Assembly (NCBI GenBank): GCA_049890215.1
Contig: JBMHBX010000004.1
Coordinates: 1-62,751 of the forward strand
Length of the DNA: 62,751 bases
DNA from: UBA685 sp049890215
Lineage (GTDB): Bacteria > Pseudomonadota > Alphaproteobacteria > Puniceispirillales > Puniceispirillaceae
Direction of reading: 5' to 3'
Shown: piece after piece, positions 45,644-54,855 of the stretch
Position numbering within the stretch: the first letter of the stretch is position 1
Layout: the number at the start of each line of letters is the position of its first letter
Translations under genes and position numbers: made by a program
The notes under the pieces: model-generated
What the model saw: the letters and a program-made list of their open reading frames with translations, nothing else
What the model was told of the DNA's origin: nothing
The model's database searches: none

Positions 45644-45655
45644 TTTTAAGGCACC

Positions 45656-46867
45656 TTAACTGCGGTAATCGGCATTGATTGTGATATAGCCATGAGTAAA
45701 ATCGCATGTCCAAATGCGGGCACGCCCTGTGCCAAGGCCAATATCAACTGAGATAAAAATCTCATCTCCTTTCATATGGGCTGCGACTGGGGCTTCATCA
45801 TAATCATCGCATCTTTGGCCATTATGTGTGATTGTGACACCGCCAATTGCAATGGCTAATTTATCTCTGTCAGCTGGCTCACCTGCTTTGCCAACTGCCA
45901 TGACAATGCGGCCCCAATTGGCGTCTTCTCCTGCGATAGCGGTCTTCACAAGAGGTGAATTGCCAATCGCAAGCCCAATTTTATGGGCTGATTCATCACT
46001 CACCGCGCCTGTGACATCAATGGTGATGAATTTGCTTGCGCCTTCTCCGTCTCTGACAATTTGCATGGCAAGATCTCTCATAACCTCGCCTAAGGCCTGT
46101 TCAAAGATGTCCTGTGCCTGTTTGCCCTCAAGCCTGCCTGCCTTGCCAGTTGCAGCAAGATAGACAGAATCACTGGTAGAAGTATCACTATCAACCGTAA
46201 TGGCATTGAAACTTGTCTTTGTCTGGCGTGACAGCATCTCAGCCAGAACAGGCGCCTCTATGCCGGCATCTGTGACGATAAAGCTAAGCATGGTTGCCAT
46301 ATCAGGGGCGATCATCCCTGAGCCTTTGGCAATCGCGCTTAGATGGAACACATCATCGCCTATGGTGACTGTTTTTGTTGCCCCTTTGGCAAAGGTGTCA
46401 GTTGTCAAAATCGCACCAGCTGCCTGTTGCCAGTCAGCAGGCGGCATCGTCTTTAATGCTTCAAAATGACGGGTTAAGCTTTGCGGATCTAACGGCTCAC
46501 CAATCACGCCTGTTGAGGCTGTGGCAATCTGATCTTCTGGCAGGTCAAAACAGTCAGCAAGAGCCTTTATGCATGTGTTGACTGTCTGTGTGCCAAGCGC
46601 CCCTGTAAAGGCATTGGCATTGCCGGCATTGACCAAAATCGCGGCAATAGCCCCTTTTTTGGCCACCTCTTTGGACAAAAGCACAGGTGCAGAGGCAGTG
46701 GCTGATGTGGTGAAGACGCCGGCAAAGCTCGTCTGTTTGTCAAACAGAAGCAATAACAAATCATCTCTGTCTTTATATTTTGTGCCTGTTTGCGCGACTG
46801 CAAGCCTGACCCCGTCAATCGGGGCCAGTGCCGGAAATCCCGCAGGGGCAAGAGGAGAGCGTTTCAT
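45656..46867 (-). CDS. argJ: arginine biosynthesis bifunctional protein ArgJ
   Basis: 403 residues. It is an ornithine acetyltransferase, often also N-acetylglutamate synthase, made as a precursor that self-cleaves before a Thr. That site is visible in the KGSGMIAPDMATMLSF region (cleavage at Ala-Thr). It allows cyclic acetyl recycling, matching argD and argF elsewhere in the window. It is 20 bases downstream of the parvulin gene and just upstream of mutT in one minus-strand run. Confidence 0.97.
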   Translation of the reverse strand: MKRSPLAPAGFPALAPIDGVRLAVAQTGTKYKDRDDLLLLLFDKQTSFAGVFTTSATASAPVLLSKEVAKKGAIAAILVNAGNANAFTGALGTQTVNTCIKALADCFDLPEDQIATASTGVIGEPLDPQSLTRHFEALKTMPPADWQQAAGAILTTDTFAKGATKTVTIGDDVFHLSAIAKGSGMIAPDMATMLSFIVTDAGIEAPVLAEMLSRQTKTSFNAITVDSDTSTSDSVYLAATGKAGRLEGKQAQDIFEQALGEVMRDLAMQIVRDGEGASKFITIDVTGAVSDESAHKIGLAIGNSPLVKTAIAGEDANWGRIVMAVGKAGEPADRDKLAIAIGGVTITHNGQRCDDYDEAPVAAHMKGDEIFISVDIGLGTGRARIWTCDFTHGYITINADYRS

Positions 46868-46887
46868 CTTAATTATGCTCTTACCTG

Positions 46888-47763
46888 TTACTGGCCGCGC
46901 GCCGCTTCTGCATCTGCACGCACATCTGCAAAGCTGCGTTCAGTAATAACAGCGTCTTTGCGCAATTCTTCAATCAGACGTGCAAGCGCCTGTTGTGACA
47001 GGCTTTGACCAATTTGCTGACGCATGTCGTCTAAAGATGGTGCTGGTTGTGTGCGCTTATCTTCAAGCTTAATGACGTGCCAGCCAAATTGTGTCTGGAC
47101 AGGGCGGGCAGTGAAAGTGCCAATTTCAAGCGCAAAAGCAGCTGCTTCAAAATCAGGTACCATCTGGCCACGACCAAAATAGCCAAGATCACCGCCTTTT
47201 GGACCTGACGGGCCTGTTGAGAATTCTTGTGCAAGAGCTGCAAAATCTGCCCCATCTTCAAGTTTGGCAATCAGATCAAGAGCAGCTTGTTCATCATCAA
47301 CAAGGATATGGCGGGCTGAAATTTCTTCACGGCTGTCACTGTCTGATACAAAGCGCTGATAGGCCGCGTTGATTTCATCTTCTGTGACAACTTTGCGAAT
47401 TTCAGTCGCAAAATAAGCTTCTGCCAATAGCCGCTCAGTCGCAAGCCGGATAGCATCTGCTACCAATGGGTTATCTTGCAGCTTTGCTTCACGCGCTGCC
47501 ACAGCGCCAAGCTTGGTGTTGGCAATTTCCGCAACAAGATTAGGATAATAAGTCTCCAGAGGCTGACGGCGATATTCATCTGGCAATTGTTCTGTCAGCT
47601 GCATGACCTCATCAAGATAGATTGGCACATCATTGACAGTGCCAACTGTGATCTTCTCACCGGCTTCCTGGGCAAATGAGGTGGCCGTACCAAACACGCT
47701 CATTGTGAATAAAATGCTCGCTGTCAGTTTTTGAAAGGATGAATAATGGCGGAGAATTGACAT
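46888..47763 (-). CDS. exported parvulin-type peptidyl-prolyl isomerase
   Basis: 291 residues from the ATG at 47763 (MSILRHYSS); the frame continues to 47850. An N-terminal signal peptide ends near SFAQEAG. A SurA_N-like helical region follows, then the parvulin (PpiC) domain (about 150-245) with ISARHILVDDE, GGDLGYFGRGQMVPDFEAAAF and FGWHVIKLEDKR. It probably folds outer-membrane or periplasmic proteins. First gene of the run parvulin-argJ-mutT and divergent from secA, a pairing that fits a secretion role. Confidence 0.9.
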   Translation of the reverse strand: MSILRHYSSFQKLTASILFTMSVFGTATSFAQEAGEKITVGTVNDVPIYLDEVMQLTEQLPDEYRRQPLETYYPNLVAEIANTKLGAVAAREAKLQDNPLVADAIRLATERLLAEAYFATEIRKVVTEDEINAAYQRFVSDSDSREEISARHILVDDEQAALDLIAKLEDGADFAALAQEFSTGPSGPKGGDLGYFGRGQMVPDFEAAAFALEIGTFTARPVQTQFGWHVIKLEDKRTQPAPSLDDMRQQIGQSLSQQALARLIEELRKDAVITERSFADVRADAEAARGQ

Positions 47764-47863
47764 ATCGTTTGGCCCAATCTTTGTCGCGAAGGTAAATAAG
47801 GTGATGTTTTTTCGAAAAGAGACAATTAATCTTACGATCATGCATAGCATGAAGGCTAGTTAA

Positions 47864-47892
47864 TTGACAAAGCTTTCATCAATGCCTATTTG
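47864..47892 (+). promoter_or_regulatory. sigma-70 promoter of secA
   Basis: TTGACA (47864-47869), 17-base spacer and TATTTG (47887-47892), about 107 bases before the secA ATG. The leader in between shows no strong hairpin or known arrest peptide. Confidence 0.55.
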
Positions 47893-47998
47893 CAATAGAC
47901 ACAGATTATTGCGCCATTTGTCATAGCGACTATGCAAGGCAGCTTGTCTTTGGTCTGTGGGGTGTGAATTTTAATTCAAAGTGAAATTGGCTAGAAAC

Positions 47999-50626
47999 AT
48001 GCTTGGTTCAATTGCAAAATCTTTCTTTGGTTCGCCAAATGATCGTGAAATTAAAAAACTCTCTGGCTTGGTCCATGCGGTGAATGAGCGTGAAGCGCAT
48101 TATGAATCATTTACGGATGAAGCCTTAAGAGATGAGACAAAGGCTTTCAAAGATAAAATAGCGGGCGGTGAGTCTGTTGAGACATTCCTGACTGACGCAT
48201 TTGCGGTTGTGCGTGAAGGGGCAAAACGTGCGCTTGGGCAACGCCATTATGATGTCCAGCTGATGGGCGGCATGGTCCTGCATCAGGGTAAGATTGCTGA
48301 GATGAAGACAGGGGAAGGCAAAACCCTTGTCGGCACTCTGGCAGTGTATTTGAATGCGCTGACCGGCAAAGGTGTCCATGTTGTCACGGTCAATGATTAT
48401 CTGGCACGCCGCGATTCTGAATGGATGGGGCAGGTTTACCGCTTCTTAGGCCTTTCAGTCGGGGTTATCACAAGTGGTATGGATGATGATGCCCGCCGCG
48501 AGGCTTATCTTTGTGATATCACTTATGGGACAAATAATGAGCTTGGGTTTGATTATCTGCGTGATAATCTGAAATTTGATCTGGCATCTATGGTCCAGCG
48601 TGGCCATCATTTTGCCATTGTGGATGAGGTTGATTCTATCCTGATTGACGAGGCACGCACGCCGCTTGTGATTTCAGGTCCGACAGAAACAGCTGCTGAG
48701 CAATATGTCGCTGTGAATAAATTAGTGCCATCTTTGACAGAAGATGATTATGAAAAAGATGAAAAAGCCCGTTCTGTGACCTTAACAGAAGACGGTGTTC
48801 AGCATATCGAAGATCTGGCGATTAAGGCAGGTCTCATGCAGGATGGCTCTTTATATGACAGTGCAAATGTGGGCTTGTTGCATCATGTCACTCAATCTCT
48901 TCGTGCGCATAAATTATTTGCCAAAGATACCCATTATATGGTGCGTGACGGACAGGTTGTCATCATTGATGAATTTACCGGCCGTGCTATGGATGGCAGA
49001 CGTTTTTCAGATGGTCTTCATCAGTCTTTGGAGGCCAAAGAGGGTGTTGCGATTCAGTCTGAAAACCAGACTCTTGCCTCAGTGACTTATCAGAATTATT
49101 TTCGTCTTTATGAAAAATTAGCAGGCATGACAGGTACTGCCCTGACAGAGGCAGGTGAATTTTCAGAAATCTATAAATTAGATGTGGTTGCCATTCCAAC
49201 CAATAAAGATGTTGCCAGAATTGACTTTGATGATGAGGTCTATCGGACAAGCGCAGAACGTGATGAAGCGGTTGTTTTGTTGATCCAAGATTGTCGTGAA
49301 CGTGGTCAGCCTGTATTGGTCGGCACAGTCACCATCGAAAAATCAGAGGCGTTATCAGCATCTTTGAAGAAAAAGAAAATACCTCATCAGGTTCTCAATG
49401 CCAGATTCCATGAAGCAGAGGCAGAGATTATCGCTCAGGCAGGCGTGCCGGGGGCTGTGACCATTGCCACAAATATGGCAGGTCGTGGTACAGATATCCA
49501 GCTTGGTGGCAATCTTGATATGCGTTTGGCCAAAGAAGGTGACAAGCTGACTGATAAAAAACGCGCCGCGATAACAGATGAGGTAGCTGAGATGAAGCAG
49601 ACTGCTCTTGCGGCAGGCGGGCTTTATGTGATCGGCACAGAACGTCATGAATCACGCAGAATTGATAACCAGTTGCGAGGTCGTACAGGCCGTCAGGGTG
49701 ACCCGGGCGCTTCAAAATTCTTTTTATCACTTCAAGATGATCTTATGCGCATTTTCGGGTCTGAAAAACTTGATGGCATGCTGCAAAAGCTTGGCCTTGA
49801 TGAAGGTGAGGCAATCACCCATAATTGGATTAACAAAGCTGTTGAAAAAGCGCAGTCCAAAGTCGAAGCGCATAATTTCGAAATCAGAAAACAGCTATTA
49901 CGCTTTGATGATGTGATGAATGATCAGCGTCAGGTGATATTCGCACAGCGCAAAGATATCATGGAAGCCTCAGAGGTGCATGATACAGTTGTTGATATGC
50001 GCCATGATGTGATTGAATCTGTGATTGATGAATCTATCCCGCAAGGCAGTTTTAACGATCAGTGGAATGCTGAAAAATTTCAGGCTGATTGTGCGCAATT
50101 CTTAGGGCTGAATATCCCGGCGCAAGAGTGGTTCAATGAAGATGGCATTGCTGAGATTGAGTTGTCAGACCGTCTGACTGATCTCTCTGATAAGCATATG
50201 GCTGAAAAAGCAGTCAGATTTGGCCCTGAAGTTATGCGTATGGCAGAAAAATCATTGCTTTTGCAGGTGCTTGACCAACAATGGAAAGAGCATTTATTAG
50301 GGCTTGATCAATTACGTCAGGGGATTGGATTGCGTGCCTATGCGCAAAAAGATCCGCTTAATGAATATAAAAAAGAAGCCTTTGGCATGTTTGAATCCAT
50401 GCTTGAGAAAATGCGCCGCACAGTGACGATGGCCTTATCTCATGTCGAAGTGCGGCCACCTGAGGCAGGCAAGGCACAAGACAAGCCAGAAAAGACATCA
50501 GGACAGGCATCAGGACAGGCCGCCGCGCCGTCACAGCAAGCTGCCAAAGCAAAGGTGGGCCGTAATGATCCTTGCCCATGCGGCTCTGGCAAGAAATATA
50601 AGCATTGCCATGGTGCGCTCGTCTAA
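47999..50626 (+). CDS. secA: preprotein translocase ATPase SecA
   Basis: 875 residues from the ATG at 47999 (MLGSIAKSFFGS, the usual SecA start); a GTG at 47981 is an alternative. It drives proteins through SecYEG. Motor motifs: Walker A MKTGEGKT, VDEVDSILIDEARTPL (Walker B region), TNMAGRGTDIQLGG and ERHESRRIDNQLRGR. The C-terminal zinc finger CPCGSGKKYKHCHG is intact and follows a Gln/Ala/Lys-rich linker. The DUF1178 gene follows. Confidence 0.98.
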   Translation: MLGSIAKSFFGSPNDREIKKLSGLVHAVNEREAHYESFTDEALRDETKAFKDKIAGGESVETFLTDAFAVVREGAKRALGQRHYDVQLMGGMVLHQGKIAEMKTGEGKTLVGTLAVYLNALTGKGVHVVTVNDYLARRDSEWMGQVYRFLGLSVGVITSGMDDDARREAYLCDITYGTNNELGFDYLRDNLKFDLASMVQRGHHFAIVDEVDSILIDEARTPLVISGPTETAAEQYVAVNKLVPSLTEDDYEKDEKARSVTLTEDGVQHIEDLAIKAGLMQDGSLYDSANVGLLHHVTQSLRAHKLFAKDTHYMVRDGQVVIIDEFTGRAMDGRRFSDGLHQSLEAKEGVAIQSENQTLASVTYQNYFRLYEKLAGMTGTALTEAGEFSEIYKLDVVAIPTNKDVARIDFDDEVYRTSAERDEAVVLLIQDCRERGQPVLVGTVTIEKSEALSASLKKKKIPHQVLNARFHEAEAEIIAQAGVPGAVTIATNMAGRGTDIQLGGNLDMRLAKEGDKLTDKKRAAITDEVAEMKQTALAAGGLYVIGTERHESRRIDNQLRGRTGRQGDPGASKFFLSLQDDLMRIFGSEKLDGMLQKLGLDEGEAITHNWINKAVEKAQSKVEAHNFEIRKQLLRFDDVMNDQRQVIFAQRKDIMEASEVHDTVVDMRHDVIESVIDESIPQGSFNDQWNAEKFQADCAQFLGLNIPAQEWFNEDGIAEIELSDRLTDLSDKHMAEKAVRFGPEVMRMAEKSLLLQVLDQQWKEHLLGLDQLRQGIGLRAYAQKDPLNEYKKEAFGMFESMLEKMRRTVTMALSHVEVRPPEAGKAQDKPEKTSGQASGQAAAPSQQAAKAKVGRNDPCPCGSGKKYKHCHGALV

Positions 50627-50690
50627 CAGCTCAGAGGTCACCATTAGGTGAGTGATCTCTGTGTGTGATCATGAAGGTATGTGAATTCTG

Positions 50691-51248
50691 ATGATTAAAT
50701 ATCAGCTTTTATGTGACCAGGAGCATGAATTTGAAGGGTGGTTTTCAAATTCTGCCTCCTTTAATGACCAATTGGCAAAAGGGTTTGTGGATTGCCCTGT
50801 TTGCGGCAGTGACAAGGTGCGCCGCGCCCTGATGGCGCCAAATCTCAATAGCCCTAAAACACGCAAAATGCCGGATTTGCCAGCTCTTCCCAAAGCAGAA
50901 GATATCGCGGCCGAAATGTCATCAGGCAAACAGGGTGTTAACACTCAAGAGGCAGCGCAATCTCAAAATAATAGCCCGCTTGGTGATAATCCGCTTGCCA
51001 AATTAAGTCCTAAAGATCAGGCCGCTGTGATGGGCGCTGCCATGACCGCTTTGCGTGATATGCATAAAAAGGTCAAAAAAGACTTCACCAATGTCGGTGA
51101 AAAATTTGCCGAAGAAGCCCGCAAAATCCATTATGGTGAAACCAAGGAAAAGCCGATTTACGGCACTACGACTCAAGATGAAAGAGACGAATTGCTTGAT
51201 GAGGGCATTGTTTTTCATCATCTGCCTGACCTGCCGCCAGAGCATTAA
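50691..51248 (+). CDS. DUF1178 family protein
   Basis: 185 residues. The N-terminal LLCDQEHEFEGWFSNSASF with Cys8 and CPVCGSDKVRRALMAPNL (Cys36, Cys39) form the DUF1178 zinc-ribbon-like head. The C-terminal half is a helix with KVKKDFTNVGEKFAEEARKIHYGE. No function is established. It lies 64 bases downstream of secA, a common order in Alphaproteobacteria, and converges on ubiG. Confidence 0.87.
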   Translation: MIKYQLLCDQEHEFEGWFSNSASFNDQLAKGFVDCPVCGSDKVRRALMAPNLNSPKTRKMPDLPALPKAEDIAAEMSSGKQGVNTQEAAQSQNNSPLGDNPLAKLSPKDQAAVMGAAMTALRDMHKKVKKDFTNVGEKFAEEARKIHYGETKEKPIYGTTTQDERDELLDEGIVFHHLPDLPPEH

Positions 51249-51294
51249 GAGGCTCAAAAGCGCCAAGACTGGCAAAGCAGCTATCAGCGGTCTT

Positions 51295-52071
51295 TTATCG
51301 CAAATGACCACAGGCAGCGTAATTGATACCCATAAAGGCAGAGGTGCGAAATCCCCCGCCAAGAGATGGCACAAATCCTGTCAGATGATCAAAAATGATC
51401 CCACACTCATAAGCTTCTGCCTGTAATTCAGATGGTTTGACGAATTTTTCAAACTGATGTGTGCCTTTGGGGATATGGCCTGTGATATATTCAGCGCCTA
51501 TTTTTACCGTGGCAAGCGCTGCCATGGTGCGGTTTATGGTTGTGATCGCCACAAGGCCGTCTGATTTTGTCAGCGCCTTCATAGCGCGTAAAAACACAGA
51601 TCTGTCTGCGACATGCTCTATCACTTCAGAGGCATAGACAAGGTCAAATTTGCGCATTTCATCATCACCTGTCCTGTCAACCAAATCTTCGGCCAAACAA
51701 TTGAGATAAGAGATGGTAAGCCCCTGATTTGCGGCATGTTCGCGAGCTGCTTTTATGGCTTGGGCAGAGGCATCTATGGCAGTCATATCAGCGCCTAGTC
51801 TGGCAAGAGGTTCTGCCAATAAGCCGCCGCCACATCCGATATCAAGGATACGCAAGCCCTGTAACGGGCCGGCTTCTGTCTTATTTTTTTGTGCCTTATC
51901 TTTTGGTGACTTTACTTTATTATCCCGCTTGAGGCGATCAAGAAGGAACGCAATCCGGACAGGCGTAAAATGGTGCAAAGGCGCCATTGGCCCTTTGTGA
52001 TCCCACCAATAATGGCCTAATTTATCAAATTGGGCAGTATCTTTTTGATCTTGGCTTGTCTGGGACGACAT
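51295..52071 (-). CDS. ubiG: ubiquinone biosynthesis O-methyltransferase
   Basis: 258 residues from the ATG at 52071 (a GTG at 52083 is in frame). It carries the UbiG pattern: an N-terminal KLGHYWWDHKGPMAPLHHFTPVR segment (the WWD..GP..PLH core), SAM motif LDIGCGGGLLAEPLARLGA and VYASEVIEHV. It performs the two O-methylation steps of ubiquinone synthesis. Divergent from lysC. Confidence 0.94.
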   Translation of the reverse strand: MSSQTSQDQKDTAQFDKLGHYWWDHKGPMAPLHHFTPVRIAFLLDRLKRDNKVKSPKDKAQKNKTEAGPLQGLRILDIGCGGGLLAEPLARLGADMTAIDASAQAIKAAREHAANQGLTISYLNCLAEDLVDRTGDDEMRKFDLVYASEVIEHVADRSVFLRAMKALTKSDGLVAITTINRTMAALATVKIGAEYITGHIPKGTHQFEKFVKPSELQAEAYECGIIFDHLTGFVPSLGGGFRTSAFMGINYAACGHLR

Positions 52072-52202
52072 TGACGGTCTCACTGAATTATTTATGGGTT
52101 TTGTTGGTTGTTATGTGATGTGATAAATCACTTGTCACTTCCCCTACCCTTGGTTTAAGACAGGGGCCATAGCAATATATAAAATAGATGGGCATCTCTG
52201 GC

Positions 52203-53426
52203 ATGGCAAGAATTGTTCAAAAATTTGGTGGCACTTCAGTTGGGGATTTAGACCGAATTCGCAATGTGGCGCAGCGTGTCAAAGCCGAGGTCGAGGCGGG
52301 TAATGAAGTGGCGGTTGTGGTCTCTGCCATGGCAGGCACAACCAATCAGCTTGTCGAATGGGCAAAGGATATTGGCCCGATTCATGACGCCAGAGAATAT
52401 GATGCCATTGTCGCCACAGGTGAGCAGGTCACTGTTGGCTTATTAGCGATAGCCTTGCAAAATATCGGTATTGAGGCGCGGTCATGGCTTGGGTGGCAAA
52501 TCCCTTTTAAGACAGATGGCACCCATAGCTCTGCGCGTATCGAGGATATTGATGCTGAAGAGATTAGCAAAAGACTAACCGCCGGACAGGTTGCTGTTGT
52601 TGCCGGTTTTCAGGGTATCAGCGAAGAAGGGCGTATTACAACACTTGGCCGCGGCGGCTCTGATACGTCTGCTGTTGCTTTGGCGGCTGCACTGAACGCT
52701 GACAGATGTGATATCTATACCGATGTGGACGGGGTTTATACCACAGACCCCCGCATTATGCCCAAAGCAAGAAAGCTTGACCAAATCACCTTTGAAGAAA
52801 TGCTGGAAATGGCCTCAGCCGGGGCAAAAGTTCTGCAAACACGGTCGGTGGCGATGGGTATGCGCCATAATGTAAACATCCAAGTGAGATCAAGTTTCAA
52901 TGATGAACCTGGCACCATGGTGGTAGATGAGGAAAATCAGATGGAAAAACAAAAAATCAGCGGCATTGCCTATAGCGCAGATGAAGCACGCATAACAGTG
53001 GTTAGCCTGGAAGACAGACCAGGTATCGCTGCGGCTATTTTCAAAGCATTGGCTGAGGCCCATGTGAATATTGATATGATTGTGCAATCTGGATCAGCCA
53101 ATGTTGATACAACAGATATCACCTTTTCGGTTGGCGCAGCAGATGCCGACAAAGCGATCACAGTGATAGAAGGCCTGAAATCAGAATTGCCCTATGAGCG
53201 TGTGGATTCAGATACAAATATCGCCAAAATATCGATCATTGGAACCGCTATGCGCACCCAGGCAGGGATTGCCAATCTGATGTTCCAGTCTTTGTCCGAT
53301 AAGGGTGTAAACTTGCATGTTATCTCAACAAGCGAGATTAAAATCTCTGTTTTGATTGATTCGGCTTACACAGAATTGGCAGTTCGTACTTTGCATGATG
53401 CTTTCGAATTGCACAAAGCAGACTAA
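52203..53426 (+). CDS. lysC: aspartate kinase
   Basis: 407 residues from the ATG at 52203 (MARIVQKFGGTSVGD); an ATG at 52188 would add five residues. It is the first enzyme of the aspartate family pathway (Lys, Thr, Met, diaminopimelate). The kinase domain has KFGGTS, TTLGRGGSDTSAVALA and TDVDGVYTTDPRI; two ACT domains (about 265-400) provide feedback control, probably by Lys and Thr. There is no clear SD. The RodZ-like gene follows. Confidence 0.96.
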   Translation: MARIVQKFGGTSVGDLDRIRNVAQRVKAEVEAGNEVAVVVSAMAGTTNQLVEWAKDIGPIHDAREYDAIVATGEQVTVGLLAIALQNIGIEARSWLGWQIPFKTDGTHSSARIEDIDAEEISKRLTAGQVAVVAGFQGISEEGRITTLGRGGSDTSAVALAAALNADRCDIYTDVDGVYTTDPRIMPKARKLDQITFEEMLEMASAGAKVLQTRSVAMGMRHNVNIQVRSSFNDEPGTMVVDEENQMEKQKISGIAYSADEARITVVSLEDRPGIAAAIFKALAEAHVNIDMIVQSGSANVDTTDITFSVGAADADKAITVIEGLKSELPYERVDSDTNIAKISIIGTAMRTQAGIANLMFQSLSDKGVNLHVISTSEIKISVLIDSAYTELAVRTLHDAFELHKAD

Positions 53427-53578
53427 TGCAAATTGGTCACAATTTCGTAAAAACTAGTCAAAAGAGCTAAAAAAAACGAAATTTTTGCCGAAATTAAAGT
53501 AAAATTTAACTTTTTGTCTGGTCATCCTAATAATCTTTATCCATAGTGGGAATGGATTTGAGTTGGCTAGGCAATAAG

Positions 53579-54724
53579 ATGTCGGCGGATACAGGTAAAA
53601 ATACAAGCTCCCTGCGTGACGGGCTGTTAAGCAATAATTCAGAGGATTATGGCGGCAAAGCGCTGCGCGCTGTGCGTGAAAAAGCAGGCGTTAGTATCGA
53701 GCAGCTATCATTTGAGTTGCGCATTCCGAAAAATTTTATCGAGGCGCTTGAGGCTGAGCAATATGACCAGCTGCCAGGCAAGACTTATGGCTTTGGCTAT
53801 CTTAAAAGCTATTGTAAATTTTTGAATATAGAGGCAACGCCTTATCTTGATGTCTATAAGATGCGCACCTCTGTATCAGGGACAGACAACCCTTATAATT
53901 TTCCGGATGCCGCGCTAGAGCCGCGCATGTCAGGCGCCATGATGGCGATGCTTGTCGTGCTTGCTTTATTGTCAGGCTATATTGGATGGCAAGTGCTTGA
54001 TCGGTATCAGTTAAATCCGCTGACAAGCCAGAGCGTGATTGTGGCACAAGAGCCGTCTTTGACCATCAAGCAGGATAAACTGCCTGTCGAAAATGATGAA
54101 ATTATCTTGGATGGCGCTGAGAGCAGTTTAACGATTGCCACCAGTGAGCAAGGCACCGTTGAGGCTGATGGCACACAAGCTGAACAAGCAGAGGCAGAGG
54201 TCACACAAACAGCCGCGCTTGTTGTTGAAGACGAAGCTGAAACGGCAAATGACCAGATTGTGAGTGCCGGACTGTCAGAAGATAAAGCACAAGATAAAGC
54301 AGAGGCCGCACCAGACGCCCCGGCTTTGGATGAAAAGACCTCAGATGACACTGTGTCAGATGAGGGTGTGCAAACGGTCCTGGCCGATAATCAGCAAACA
54401 GATGTCAAAAACACAACTGCCTCAGCGCAGGCCACGCTACGAGCCCCTGAAGAAGAGATTGTGATCTCTGCAAAATCCGCTGCCTGGGTTGAAGTGGTCT
54501 CAGAGAATGGTGACGTGATTTTGAGTAAATTATTTCAGGCAGGTGAAGATTACATCGCACCGGCAAATGAAAAATTATATCTCAGCACAGGCAATGCGGG
54601 TGCGTTGGTTTTGATGATCCCCGGGCTTGATTCATTCCAGGCAGGTGAAGTCGGTGAGATTATCCGGGATTTGGCGCTAAGCCGTGAATCTTTGCGTTCA
54701 AGACGCTCTGCTGTTATTCAATAA
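53579..54724 (+). CDS. RodZ-like protein (HTH + membrane helix + DUF4115)
   Basis: 381 residues from the ATG at 53579, chosen for TAGG at 53568-53571; GTG 53546 and ATG 53552 are in frame but have no SD. An N-terminal Xre/RodZ helix-turn-helix (ALRAVREKAGVSIEQLS, then FIEALEAEQYDQLPGKTYGFGYLKSYC) is followed by one membrane helix (about 125-145). A long acidic periplasmic linker rich in Glu/Asp/Ala comes next, then a C-terminal DUF4115 domain (SAAWVEVVSENGDVI). RodZ links MreB to the envelope. ispG lies 131 bases downstream. Confidence 0.85.
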   Translation: MSADTGKNTSSLRDGLLSNNSEDYGGKALRAVREKAGVSIEQLSFELRIPKNFIEALEAEQYDQLPGKTYGFGYLKSYCKFLNIEATPYLDVYKMRTSVSGTDNPYNFPDAALEPRMSGAMMAMLVVLALLSGYIGWQVLDRYQLNPLTSQSVIVAQEPSLTIKQDKLPVENDEIILDGAESSLTIATSEQGTVEADGTQAEQAEAEVTQTAALVVEDEAETANDQIVSAGLSEDKAQDKAEAAPDAPALDEKTSDDTVSDEGVQTVLADNQQTDVKNTTASAQATLRAPEEEIVISAKSAAWVEVVSENGDVILSKLFQAGEDYIAPANEKLYLSTGNAGALVLMIPGLDSFQAGEVGEIIRDLALSRESLRSRRSAVIQ

Positions 54725-54855
54725 TCCTTCGTCTCAGATTTTTAAGAGACTAACGCTTTTCCTAATCGTTGTTATGGCATGACACTGGTCATATGTTGCT
54801 GAATGTTTTATATCAAAGGCAGGTTTGGCCCTGTTGCTAGAGGTAGTGCAATCAC

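Noticed and set aside
47932..47967. 11-codon upstream reading frame before secA (SecM-like control)
   Set aside because: No ribosome site and no arrest-peptide or signal-peptide character.
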